In this document: piece after piece, positions 24,931 to 33,601 of the stretch
Numbering within the stretch: the stretch's first letter is position 1
How the letters are laid out: every line of letters begins with the position of its first letter
NCBI RefSeq assembly: GCF_001044235.1
Contig: NZ_JYNL01000064.1
Span: forward strand, 1,062,308-1,126,307
Direction of reading: 5' to 3'
DNA: 64,000 nucleotides
Source of the DNA: Mycolicibacterium chlorophenolicum
GTDB lineage: Bacteria; Actinomycetota; Actinomycetes; Mycobacteriales; Mycobacteriaceae
Translations under genes and position numbers: made by a program
Notes under the pieces: model-generated
What the model saw: the letters and a program-made list of their open reading frames with translations, nothing else
The model's database searches: none
What the model was told of the DNA's origin: nothing

Positions 24931-25491
24931 ATGAGCGCCACCCTCGCCCCGACCGCACTGCGCCGGCGCCTGGAGTCCCGAACCCCACCCACGGTGCTGG
25001 ACGTGCGGACTCCCGCCGAGTTCGAGACCGGGCACATCGCCGGGGCGCGCAATGTGCCACTCGACGTGCTGCGCGGTCGTCTCGACGACGTTGCCGCCCG
25101 TCTCGACGGCGAGGTGGTGTACGTCTGCCGCTCCGGCCAGCGCGCCGCCCAGGCGCACACGTTGCTGGCCGGCGTCGGCGTCACCGACGGTGCGGTGCTG
25201 CGCGGCGGACTGTCGGAATGGGAGAGCAGCGGATTCGACGTCGACCGCGGCGCGCAGCGCTGGGAGTTGGAACGGCAGGTCCGCCTGGTTGCCGGCTCGA
25301 TCGTCCTGACCTCCGTGCTCGGCAGTGTCGCGGTGCCGAAACTCAAGTGGGTGGCCGCCGCCATCGGTGGCGGGCTCACGTTCGCCGCGGTCAGCAACAC
25401 GTGCGCGATGGCCACCGCCCTGTCGAAACTGCCGTACAACAGGGGTCCCCGCTACGACGAGTCCCGTTTCGTCACCCAGCTCGGGGCCTGA
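24931..25491 (+). CDS. Rhodanese-domain protein with DUF2892 membrane domain
   Basis: A 186-residue protein. Residues 5-108 are a single rhodanese domain with the catalytic loop VYVCRSGQRA (Cys66). The C-terminal part (about 118-165) has two hydrophobic stretches (VAGSIVLTSVLGSVAV, VAAAIGGGLTFAAV) and ends with NTCAMATALSKLPYN, matching the DUF2892 type seen in YgaP-like sulfurtransferases. It probably carries persulfide sulfur at the membrane. An FAD protein gene follows after nine bases, and an MBL-rhodanese gene faces both, so the three look like a sulfide/persulfide-handling group. Confidence 0.85.
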   Translation: MSATLAPTALRRRLESRTPPTVLDVRTPAEFETGHIAGARNVPLDVLRGRLDDVAARLDGEVVYVCRSGQRAAQAHTLLAGVGVTDGAVLRGGLSEWESSGFDVDRGAQRWELERQVRLVAGSIVLTSVLGSVAVPKLKWVAAAIGGGLTFAAVSNTCAMATALSKLPYNRGPRYDESRFVTQLGA

Positions 25492-25500
25492 CGGGCAACC

Positions 25501-26928
25501 GTGCCGAACCCCGCCTGTATCGCCGTCCTCGGAGGTGGCTTCAGCGGCGCGATGACCGCGGTCAACGTCGCCCGGATCAGCGACCGCCCGCTGCATGTCG
25601 TGGTCGTCGACGATCGCGGGTCGGTGGGCCGCGGCGTGGCCTACAGCGTCCGCCGCCCCGAATACCTGCTCAACGTCGCGGCACGGAACATGTCCGCCTT
25701 CCCCGACGAGCCCGACCACTTCCTGCACTGGCTGCGCACCCGGGCCGAATTCGAACCCCTCCCCGAGGCCGAGCTGCGCGAGCAGTTCGTGCCACGCCAG
25801 GTGTACGGTGACTACCTACGCTCGATCGTGGGCAATCATCTTGCCGGTGACGGTCACCGACCCTGTGTCACAACCGAACTCATCACGGGCGAAGCTGTCG
25901 ACATCGAACCCGGGGATGGCCACTGCCTGGTCCGGATGGCCGACGGGTCGGCGATCGCCGCCGAGAAGATCGTGCTCGCCACGGGCAACGAACCACCCGC
26001 ACCTCTTCCCGGTGCGAGTGCCCTCGGTGACCACCCGGCCTGGGTCGCCAACCCGTGGCAGCAGTGGGAGCACCGGGTGCCCGCGACCGGCAGCATCGCC
26101 ATCCTCGGGACGGGGCTGTCGGCCGTCGACGCCATCATCACGCTGTGCGATCTGGGATGGCAGGGTCCTATCCACGCCATCTCGCGCCACGGCTGGCTGC
26201 CGCACGCCCACTTCCGCGGCATCGAGTATCCCGAATTCCCGCCTGCCGGAGTCGATCTCGTCACGCTCGGACTCAACGACCTCCGGCGTCTGGTGTCGCA
26301 GCACTGCGCGGAGCTGGTTGCCCGCGACGCCGATCCGGCCATCATCGTCGACAAGCTCCGGCCGTACACGCAGCGCATCTGGGGGAACTTCAGCTGCGAG
26401 GAGCGCCGCGAGTTCGCGCGTTGCGACGCCGCTCGCTGGAATGTGCTGCGCCACCGCATCGCTCCCGAGATCCACGACCAGGTCATGCACGCCCGCCGCA
26501 CCGGTGCGTTGCAGATCCATGCCGGCTCCATCGAGGAGCTCCAGGCGGTCGACGGCGCGATCCGGATCGGCATCGAGGCGCGCGAACCCGTGGTGGCCGA
26601 TCTGGTGATCAATGCCACCGGACCGTCGACGCGGTTCTCGGCAACGCGAAACGTCTTGCTCCGCAATCTGCTGGCGAGCGGGTTGGTCTCACCGGACGAC
26701 ACGGACATGGGGATCCGCATCGACCGCGATCACACCGTGGTGAACGCTCAGGGCGACCGGTCGGCGTCGCTGCTGGCCCTCGGTCCGACGCTGCGCGGCA
26801 CGTACTGGGAGACCGTCGCCGTGCCGGAATTGCGGGTGCAGGCGCGACGGGTGGCCGAGACCCTGCTCGGTGCGGTGCCGGTCGATGTCGAGGAGGAGGG
26901 TCAGCTCCGGCTGGAATACATGCTCTAG
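25501..26928 (+). CDS. FAD/NAD(P)-binding oxidoreductase (NAD_binding_9 type)
   Basis: A 475-residue flavoprotein with an N-terminal dinucleotide fold, IAVLGGGFSGAMTAVNVAR (glycines 11-16), a GRGVAYSVRRPEYLLNVAAR FAD-region segment, a second fold, IAILGTGLSAVDAII, and ATGNEPP/NATGPSTRF motifs. This matches the FAD-NAD(P)-binding protein family (PF13454-like), whose members oxidise thiols, hydroxyl groups or sulfur compounds. The GTG start at 25501 is nine bases after the rhodanese stop, so the two genes are probably in one operon. The substrate is unknown. Confidence 0.82.
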   Translation: MPNPACIAVLGGGFSGAMTAVNVARISDRPLHVVVVDDRGSVGRGVAYSVRRPEYLLNVAARNMSAFPDEPDHFLHWLRTRAEFEPLPEAELREQFVPRQVYGDYLRSIVGNHLAGDGHRPCVTTELITGEAVDIEPGDGHCLVRMADGSAIAAEKIVLATGNEPPAPLPGASALGDHPAWVANPWQQWEHRVPATGSIAILGTGLSAVDAIITLCDLGWQGPIHAISRHGWLPHAHFRGIEYPEFPPAGVDLVTLGLNDLRRLVSQHCAELVARDADPAIIVDKLRPYTQRIWGNFSCEERREFARCDAARWNVLRHRIAPEIHDQVMHARRTGALQIHAGSIEELQAVDGAIRIGIEAREPVVADLVINATGPSTRFSATRNVLLRNLLASGLVSPDDTDMGIRIDRDHTVVNAQGDRSASLLALGPTLRGTYWETVAVPELRVQARRVAETLLGAVPVDVEEEGQLRLEYML

Positions 26929-26934
26929 GACCGG

Positions 26935-28338
26935 TCAGCCCGTCAGTCCGAGATCGACGGCGGTGGTGAACGAGTCGTCGACGAGCACGACGTCCTGGCC
27001 CGCCGCGTCGAGCAGCGACGCCGCCACCGATGCGCGATATCCGCTGGCGCAGTGCACCCACAACTGTTGCGGTCCCAGGCTGTCGAGGCGGTCGAGCAGA
27101 TCGTGCAGCGGAACGTTCACCGCACCGTTGACGTGAGCTGCGCGGAACTCGTCGCTACGCCGGACATCGACGACACGGACGTCCCCGCGATCGGTGAGCG
27201 CGGCCAGTGCCGGGAAATCGACGACGGGGTAGGAGGTGACCGTGTCCGACGTGCGCCACTGCTCGACGTCCGCCGTCGCTGCGCCGGCGAGGTGGTCGAT
27301 ACCGATACGGACGAGTTCCCTTCTGGCCTGGAGGATCTGCCCGGCGTCGGCCCCGACGAGGGTGAGCGGCGCACCCCACCGGTGCAGCCAGCCGAGGTAG
27401 GTGAGAAACGAGTCGGACAGTTCGAAGCCCACGCTTCCCCGCAGGTGTCCGGCGGCGAAGGCGGCACGCTGTCTCAGGTCGATCACCCATTCGCCCGCGT
27501 CGATGCGGGCGCGCAGGTCCTCGAGATCCACCGGGCGCGGGGCGGACAGATCGGCGGCCGGCGCCCCCGCTCGGTTGAGCGCGCCCATGTGGGCGTAGTA
27601 CGCCGGGTGATCGGACAGATTCGCCAACAGCTCGTCGACGAACTGCCGCTCGCCGCGGGTCAGCGCCGGATTCGTGGCCCGCTGTTCGCCGATGGTGGAC
27701 GCGTCGCGGTCGGTACCGCCCGCGGCGCAGAAGCTCCCGAAACCGTGCGTGGGATACACACTTGTCGCACTGGGCAATTCGTGTGCCAAGCGGCGCACCG
27801 AGCGGTACTGGGCGACGGCCAGCGATTCGGTGTGCTCCGGACCGAGGAGGTCGGTGCGTCCGGTGCTGTCGAACAACAGGGACCCGCCCGAGAACACCGC
27901 GATGGTCGCCCCGGTCGCATCCGTCAGCACATAGCTGGTGTGGTGAGCGGTGTGTCCCGGAGTGTGCACGGCGCGCAACGTGAACGGGCCCGCGCTCACG
28001 ACATCGCCGTCGGCGACCCGGGTGGCCTCGAATCCCAGCTCGTCTCCCGCGGGCACGACGTACTCGGCGCCGGTCGCGCGGGCCAGTGCGAGCCCGCCGG
28101 AGACGTAGTCGTTGTGTACGTGGGTTTCCAGGACCCGGATGATCCGCGCGCCCGCGGCGGATGTGCGGTCGAGGATGCGATCGACGTCCCGCTGGGGGTC
28201 GATGACCGCGGCGATCACGTCGCCGTCGGTCGCACCGATGACGACGTAGCTGCGGTCGCCCAGCGACGGTGTCTCGACAACGAGCACCTCGACGTCGTCG
28301 GATTCCGGCTTCGGCGCAGTCGTCACGCGCCGAGTCAA
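26935..28338 (-). CDS. MBL-fold hydrolase/rhodanese fusion (persulfide dioxygenase-like)
   Basis: A 467-residue fusion. The N-terminal 260 or so residues are a metallo-beta-lactamase fold with THVHNDYVSGG (His73, His75, Asp77) and HTPGHTAHHTSYV, the pattern of ETHE1/CstB-like persulfide dioxygenases. Two rhodanese domains follow. The first has no Cys at the active-site loop (LTLVGADAGQ) and is inactive, as is usual for this family. The second has LWVHCASGYRA with Cys430. The expected reaction is oxidation of glutathione- or mycothiol-type persulfide to sulfite with sulfur transfer. It converges on the FAD gene with a six-base gap. Confidence 0.88.
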   Translation of the reverse strand: MTRRVTTAPKPESDDVEVLVVETPSLGDRSYVVIGATDGDVIAAVIDPQRDVDRILDRTSAAGARIIRVLETHVHNDYVSGGLALARATGAEYVVPAGDELGFEATRVADGDVVSAGPFTLRAVHTPGHTAHHTSYVLTDATGATIAVFSGGSLLFDSTGRTDLLGPEHTESLAVAQYRSVRRLAHELPSATSVYPTHGFGSFCAAGGTDRDASTIGEQRATNPALTRGERQFVDELLANLSDHPAYYAHMGALNRAGAPAADLSAPRPVDLEDLRARIDAGEWVIDLRQRAAFAAGHLRGSVGFELSDSFLTYLGWLHRWGAPLTLVGADAGQILQARRELVRIGIDHLAGAATADVEQWRTSDTVTSYPVVDFPALAALTDRGDVRVVDVRRSDEFRAAHVNGAVNVPLHDLLDRLDSLGPQQLWVHCASGYRASVAASLLDAAGQDVVLVDDSFTTAVDLGLTG

Positions 28339-28396
28339 CCGCAGCGGTCGTTCGGGTGCCCCGATTGCGCTCGCGCAGATTGTTATCCGAAGGCCC

Positions 28397-29251
28397 TCAC
28401 TTCTTGGTCGCCGTCACCAGCAGATACTCGGCGGGATACGCCGTGCGGCCCGATTCCGTTGCGGTGTCGGCCTGTTCGAGCAGCGCGAGGAAGTCCGCGT
28501 CGAGGGCGGCCAACCGCTCGGGATCGCCGCCGTTGAACTGGTACGTCGCGATGGTGGGGCCGTAGTTGGCTTTCCAGTACTCGCGGAACTCCAGCGGCGT
28601 GGCGCAGCGATCCATCACCACCGTCTCCCGGCGCAGCGTCAGGTCGGTGACGGCGTCGCCGAGCAGGTCACGGACATGGTCTTCGTCGCCCCACAGCGGC
28701 GGCGGGCTCGATCCGGGCGGCGGCGGGGGAGCGTAAGGCTTCATGGTCGCGAACAAGCGGCCGATGAACCCGTCCGGCGTCCAGTTGATCATCCCGATCG
28801 TGCCTCCGGGCCGGACCACCCGCACGATCTCCTCGGCTGTCACGCGATGGTGTGGCGCGAACATCGCGCCGACGCAGGACATCACGACGTCGAACTCGTC
28901 GTCCGCGAAGGGCAGCGCCTCGACGTCGGCCTCCACCCAGTCGAGCCCGACCCCACGCTGCGCGGCGAGCGCACGGCCGGCGTCGAACAACTCCGGCGTC
29001 AGATCGCTGGCGGTCACCGTCGCGCCCGACAGCGCAGCCGGGATCGCGGCGTTACCGGTGCCGGCCGCGACATCGAGCACACGCTGCCCGGCACGCACAC
29101 CGCACGCCTGCACCAGCCGCGCGCCCAGGCCGGGGATCAGCTCCGCCGCGACGGCGGGATAGTCGCCCGAGGCCCACAGCGCCCGGTGCTTGGCTTTCAG
29201 TGCTCGTGCCGCGTCCTGGTCGGCCGGCGACACCGCTGTCGCATCACCCAT
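28397..29251 (-). CDS. Class I SAM-dependent methyltransferase
   Basis: A 284-residue methyltransferase with the SAM-binding glycine motif VLDVAAGTGNAAI, acidic VTASDLTPELF and DVVMSCVGAMFAPHH. The family resembles UbiE/Coq5-type and MPBQ-type enzymes, with substrate-binding residues not assignable. The closest neighbour upstream is the LuxR-type regulator on the same strand, 108 bases away. Confidence 0.88.
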   Translation of the reverse strand: MGDATAVSPADQDAARALKAKHRALWASGDYPAVAAELIPGLGARLVQACGVRAGQRVLDVAAGTGNAAIPAALSGATVTASDLTPELFDAGRALAAQRGVGLDWVEADVEALPFADDEFDVVMSCVGAMFAPHHRVTAEEIVRVVRPGGTIGMINWTPDGFIGRLFATMKPYAPPPPPGSSPPPLWGDEDHVRDLLGDAVTDLTLRRETVVMDRCATPLEFREYWKANYGPTIATYQFNGGDPERLAALDADFLALLEQADTATESGRTAYPAEYLLVTATKK

Positions 29252-29359
29252 CGGTCCATTCCTCCCTCAGCGGCCGGGCGCGGGTGCCCGGCTGCTTCGA
29301 TGGTCGGCCGTGGGTGCGACGCCGTCATCGGTAGTCACTACCCATGTCGGGCGCAACGG

Positions 29360-31993
29360 CTACGTGAGGATCCCGGTCTCGCGCGCGCGGCGCACCGCGT
29401 CGCGCCGTCTGGTCACGTCCAGCTTGGTCAGGATCGCCGAGACGTGGTGGTCGACGGTCTTGACCGACAGGAACAGCCGATCGGCCAGTTCGGCATTGGT
29501 CAGCCCGTCGGCGAGCAGACGCAGCACGTCGACCTGGCGATTGGTCAGGCCCGCCGGATTGCCCAGGGTGGTCGCACGCCGCGGGCCGGGGATCGCGACG
29601 GCCCCTGCCGCACGCAGATCCGAGCGCACTTTCGCGGCCACCGCGTCCGCGCCGAGCCGGTCGAAGACGTCGAGGGCGCGGCGCGTCGAGGCGGCGACAC
29701 CGGCGTCCAGCAGGGCGAGCGCCGCGTCGTACGGCGTCGACACGTGATCGAAGGCGTCGGCCGCCGCGTCGCATCGCCCGTCGAGCAACAGCGCATAGGG
29801 TTCGGCGACCCCGGCGACGCTCGGGGGGTGCGCGCCGAGGCGCCGCGACCACGCCGCCAGTTCACCGCGCGCCCACTCCAGGCCGCTGACCGGAGCGCTC
29901 GCCAGCAGCGTGGCGCAACGGTCGAGACGGGCGTCGGGCGCGCCGGTCAGCCAGGTCCGCTCGGCGAGTGCGCACGCCGCGGGCAACATCCGGATCATCT
30001 CGCCGAACCGGCACGCCAGCTCCCAGGCTTCCTCGATGTCGCCGGTGTCGGTACCCGTCCGGCGCAACGTCACGATGCCGCGGATCAGCAGCGGCCACAC
30101 CCGCGCCAGCGGGGCGCTGGGACTGGTCAGCACCACCTCCGCGTCGCTCAGCGCAGTGTCCCAGTCGCCGACCAGCAGACCCCACCGGCTGCGGGATCCG
30201 AGCTGCACCATGCGGCAGATCGGCAGGTCGTGTTCGACCATCAGCGGGATGCTCTCGCCGAGCAGGTCCCCGGCCGGCCCGAGCCGCCGCTGCTCGACGT
30301 CGAAGTAGGTGAGGTTGGTGTAGCCGCTCGAGTACGTCTCGTCGATGTGCCGGGGCGCCGACGCCAGCAGCGACAGGAGCCGCTGCCGGGCGTCGCCGTC
30401 GCCGTCGAGAATCGCGCAGTAGTGCCCGATCAGCTCGACCCGCACCGACAGATTCGCATCGCCCGTGGCGGTCACGATGACCCGGGCGCGTCCGAGGATG
30501 CGCCGCGCGTCGTCGAGGTGGCTGGCCTGCACCGCCAGATAGGCCTGCATCGCGAGTGCATGTCCGAGTTGCGCAGTCTCGGGCGAATCGCCTTCAGAGG
30601 CAACGGCTTCCACCGCGGTCACGGCGTCGGCGGCATGGCTGTCGGCCGCCGCCCGATTGCCGCTGTACCACTCGTAGACCGCCAGCGCGTGGTGGTTCGC
30701 GCTCACCCCGACCGGCGATCCCATCGCGCGGCGCAGCAGCATCGCCCGCCGGCATGCGTTGATGGCATCTGCCAGCCGGTCGGTCAGGTAGTACTCCGCG
30801 GCGAGCAGTTCGAGCAACTCGGCTTCGGTCGCGTCGTCGTGCAGCCCGCCGTGGCGGAGCGCGATCTGGAAGAACTCGCATGCCTGGGTGTGGGCGCCGG
30901 CGCGGGCGGCGGCCCTGCCCGCCTCGGCGGCCGCCGCGGCGACCAGCGACGTGTCACCGGCGCCGAGGGCGTGATGGGTCAGCACCGCGGGATCTCGGCC
31001 GGCCGCATCGTCGAGGACGTCGATGAACTTGCGGTGCAGGCCGGGTTCGGCGCCCGGGGGGATCACGCTGGCGATCGCGCGCCGGCACAGGTCGTGACGG
31101 AACGCCACACCGCGGGCGTCGCGGCGGATCAGCTTCGCCTGATCCAGGGCGCGCAGCGCCGGCAGCGTGACGCCCAGGCCGACCAGCAGCCGGTCGCCGA
31201 TCGCACCGGGTGCGCAGGTGAGAAGGTGCAGCAGGTCCCAGGCGGTGGCGTCCAGATCGGCGGTGCGGGCCAGGATCGCGTCGCGCACCGTGGTCGGGAG
31301 ATCGGCGCCGTCCGAGCAGTCGTGGTCGAGCATCTCGCACACGAAGAACGCGTTGCCGCCGGTGATCCGGTGCAGCCAGGCCGGGTCGACGTCACGGTCA
31401 CCCACCAGGGTGGCGATGGTGTCGACGGTCAGCGGCGGCACGGTGAGGGAGTGCGCGTGCGGGGAGCGTGCGACGTCACCGAGCAGGCCGCGCAGCGGGT
31501 GGGTGACGCCGAGCTCGTCGTCGCGCAGGATCCCGATCGTCAGCAGCGAGGACTGGGCCGCGCGGCGCAGCAGGAACCGGCACAGGTCGAGGGTGCCCTG
31601 ATCGGCCCACTGCAGGTCGTCGAGCACGAGCACCGACGGCGGGCTGCGCAGTTCGTCGAACACCGACACGAAGATGTCGTAGGGCTGGGTGCTCTCGACG
31701 AGCTGCGCAAGGGTGGTCGCCGAGAAGCCGTGGGCGAGATCGCGCAGCGGTCCCAGCGGCCGCGGGGTGGACAGCGGGTCGCATGCGCCCCACAGCACCC
31801 GGGTGTCGTCGGCGAGCCCGCGTACGAACTCCTCGACGAAGGTGGTCTTGCCGGCGCCGGATTCGCCACACACCATGACCGCGCCGCCGCGGCCGGCCCG
31901 TGCCCCGGCCGCCATGGCGGCGAGCTGGTCCAGTTCGCGCTCGCGTCCGGTGAGCGTCACGGGTCGATCGTATCGACTTCGCGGGCGCGTCAC
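29360..31993 (-). CDS. LuxR-family (LAL-type) transcriptional regulator with AAA ATPase
   Basis: An 877-residue large ATP-binding LuxR regulator. The N-terminal ATPase has a Walker A GESGAGKT (43-50) and Walker B VLVLDDLQWAD, as in the AAA_16 type. A long helical middle (about 300-790) resembles TPR-like or coiled regulatory repeats. The C-terminal LuxR helix-turn-helix is LTNRQVDVLRLLADGLTNAE with LSVKTVDHHVSAILTKL. A GTG at 31960 is an alternative start. It is divergent from a DUF4242 gene, 124 bases away; it may control this gene or metabolism elsewhere. Confidence 0.9.
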   Translation of the reverse strand: MTRPRSRYDRPVTLTGRERELDQLAAMAAGARAGRGGAVMVCGESGAGKTTFVEEFVRGLADDTRVLWGACDPLSTPRPLGPLRDLAHGFSATTLAQLVESTQPYDIFVSVFDELRSPPSVLVLDDLQWADQGTLDLCRFLLRRAAQSSLLTIGILRDDELGVTHPLRGLLGDVARSPHAHSLTVPPLTVDTIATLVGDRDVDPAWLHRITGGNAFFVCEMLDHDCSDGADLPTTVRDAILARTADLDATAWDLLHLLTCAPGAIGDRLLVGLGVTLPALRALDQAKLIRRDARGVAFRHDLCRRAIASVIPPGAEPGLHRKFIDVLDDAAGRDPAVLTHHALGAGDTSLVAAAAAEAGRAAARAGAHTQACEFFQIALRHGGLHDDATEAELLELLAAEYYLTDRLADAINACRRAMLLRRAMGSPVGVSANHHALAVYEWYSGNRAAADSHAADAVTAVEAVASEGDSPETAQLGHALAMQAYLAVQASHLDDARRILGRARVIVTATGDANLSVRVELIGHYCAILDGDGDARQRLLSLLASAPRHIDETYSSGYTNLTYFDVEQRRLGPAGDLLGESIPLMVEHDLPICRMVQLGSRSRWGLLVGDWDTALSDAEVVLTSPSAPLARVWPLLIRGIVTLRRTGTDTGDIEEAWELACRFGEMIRMLPAACALAERTWLTGAPDARLDRCATLLASAPVSGLEWARGELAAWSRRLGAHPPSVAGVAEPYALLLDGRCDAAADAFDHVSTPYDAALALLDAGVAASTRRALDVFDRLGADAVAAKVRSDLRAAGAVAIPGPRRATTLGNPAGLTNRQVDVLRLLADGLTNAELADRLFLSVKTVDHHVSAILTKLDVTRRRDAVRRARETGILT

Positions 31994-32117
31994 CAGGGAA
32001 AACAGCGCCCGTCGCGCGTAGATGGGGAGTTCTTACCGATGACGCTCGACGGCACAGCGGCGAGGGTCGATGGCGTCCGGACCTGCCGGGCATCAGTGCT
32101 CATCACCAGGAGAAGCC

Positions 32118-32426
32118 ATGCCGAGATTCCTCATCGAGCGACAGATCCCCGGCGCGTCGGAGCTGACCGAGGCGCAGCTTGCGGAGATCGCCTGCACGTC
32201 CAACGCCGCGGCGGATTCGCTGGGGGTGCCGTACCGCTGGGTCACCAGCTACGTCGCCGGCGACAAGATCTACTGCATTCACGAGGCCGACGACGAGGAG
32301 GCCATCCGCGAGCACGCGCGGCGCGGCGGCTTCCCGGCCGATCTCGTCGTGCCGGTCGCCAACGAGTTCGGACCGCACAGCGCCGACACCGCAGCGAGCC
32401 GATCGGGCAGCACCGCCACCGCGTGA
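32118..32426 (+). CDS. DUF4242 protein (putative nickel-binding)
   Basis: A 102-residue DUF4242 protein: MPRFLIERQIPGASELTEAQ, then GVPYRWVTSYVAGDKIYCIH and ADDEEAIREHARRGGFP. The Cys/His region is consistent with the metal-binding annotation of this family. The C-terminal 25 residues are low-complexity. ATG at 32118 has an AGGAGAAG ribosome site. It is divergent from the LAL regulator, which is a common arrangement in mycobacteria and probably reflects control by it. Confidence 0.82.
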   Translation: MPRFLIERQIPGASELTEAQLAEIACTSNAAADSLGVPYRWVTSYVAGDKIYCIHEADDEEAIREHARRGGFPADLVVPVANEFGPHSADTAASRSGSTATA

Positions 32427-32506
32427 CGGGGCCGGGATCCGGTGTGCCGTCCGGCCGTAACCTCTGAACACGTTTGCGTGCGGCCGTGGGGTGGAATAAT
32501 GCCCCA

Positions 32507-33190
32507 ATGCCGGATCCCGCCCCTGCGCCCGCCTCCGAGGAGGCTCCGCCGCACGCGGTCGGCGACCTGCGCGCGGGCGGATTCCGCTTCTGGTTCGTCG
32601 GCCAGCGCTGGGAGTGGTCCGACGAGCTCGCCCGCATGCACGGCTACGAGCCCGGCACCGTGGTCCCGACCACCGAGCTGCTGCTGTCCCACAAGCATCC
32701 CGAGGACCGGCGCCACGTCCAGGAACTGCTCGACCATGCGCTGCACGCGGGCGGCTCGTTCTCCAGCAGGCATCGATTCGTCGACACCCACGGCGCCGAG
32801 CACAACGTCATCGTCCTCGCCGACCGGATGTACGACCGTGACGGCGCGGTCATCGGCACGGAAGGCTTTTACGTCGACCTGACCGAGACCCTCGACAAGG
32901 CCCGCCGCGCGGCACTCGACGAGTCGCTTCCCGATCTGTTCGAGGCCCGGGCCGCGATCGAACAGGCCAAGGGCGCACTGATGCTGGTGTACGGCGTCGA
33001 TGCCGACCAGGCTTTCAAACTGCTGCTCTGGCGTTCGCAGCAGACCAACACCAAACTCCGGGCGCTGGCCGCCCAACTCGTCGCCGAACTGGGCAGCATC
33101 GAGGTCAGCGGCCAATCCTTGCGCCGTCAGTTCGACCATGTGATGCTCACGGTTCACGAGCGCGTCGGCCCCCGCACCGAGCGCCCATGA
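32507..33190 (+). CDS. PAS-ANTAR signal-transduction protein
   Basis: A 227-residue protein. Residues 20-125 form a PAS fold of the PAS_3 type (RWEWSDELARMHGYEPGTVV, then HPEDRRHV, then FYVDLTETLD). Residues about 145-205 form an ANTAR RNA-binding domain: ARAAIEQAKGALMLVYGVDA, then AFKLLLWRSQQTNTKLRALA. ANTAR domains bind paired hairpins in nascent RNA and prevent termination. Two in-frame ATG codons compete; ATG at 32507 was chosen as it starts the acidic/Pro-rich leader directly. It is 45 bases before the STAS gene and may sense a small-molecule or redox cue. Its RNA target is unknown. Confidence 0.88.
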   Translation: MPDPAPAPASEEAPPHAVGDLRAGGFRFWFVGQRWEWSDELARMHGYEPGTVVPTTELLLSHKHPEDRRHVQELLDHALHAGGSFSSRHRFVDTHGAEHNVIVLADRMYDRDGAVIGTEGFYVDLTETLDKARRAALDESLPDLFEARAAIEQAKGALMLVYGVDADQAFKLLLWRSQQTNTKLRALAAQLVAELGSIEVSGQSLRRQFDHVMLTVHERVGPRTERP

Positions 33191-33235
33191 GGTCGGTGTT
33201 GGCAGTGATCCGGCGTATGGCGTATACGAGGGTGC

Positions 33236-33601
33236 GTGGGGCAACTGGACGTTGTGCAGGAAGTTGACGGTGGCGCGGTGGTGGTGTGCGTCCGCGGAGA
33301 CGTCGATTCGAACACGGTCGACCGGCTCGTCAGCGCGCTCGACGACGGTCTGCGGGCGAGCGCGTCCGCGCCCGCGCGGGCCCTGGTCATCGAGCTGGCC
33401 AACGTGACGTACTTCGGCAGCGCCGGTCTGAACGCCGTACTCGGTTGCTACGAAAGCGGACTCGCCGACGGCATTGCCGTGCGGGTGGTGGCCACCAACC
33501 CCGAGGTGGTCCGGCCCATCGAGGTCACCAAGCTGGACACGGTACTGCGTCCGTACCCGTCCGTCGCGGATGCGCTCGCAGCGGACGCCGGTCCGCCGTG
33601 A
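33236..33601 (+). CDS. STAS-domain anti-sigma-factor antagonist
   Basis: A 121-residue single STAS domain with the phosphorylatable Ser62 in NVTYFGSAGLNAVL. Such proteins bind anti-sigma kinases when unphosphorylated and release a sigma factor. The GTG start at 33236 is likely. Its stop overlaps the GTG start of the 1381-residue hybrid protein (GTGA), so production is coupled to a protein that carries both the kinase (RsbW-like) and phosphatase (SpoIIE-like) domains that would act on this serine. Confidence 0.9.
   Translation: MGQLDVVQEVDGGAVVVCVRGDVDSNTVDRLVSALDDGLRASASAPARALVIELANVTYFGSAGLNAVLGCYESGLADGIAVRVVATNPEVVRPIEVTKLDTVLRPYPSVADALAADAGPP

Noticed and set aside
28676..32467. A 1263-residue + strand frame opposite the LAL regulator
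   Set aside because: Antisense to a gene with clear ATPase and LuxR motifs; no recognisable domains, and it is typical of GC-rich antisense frames.
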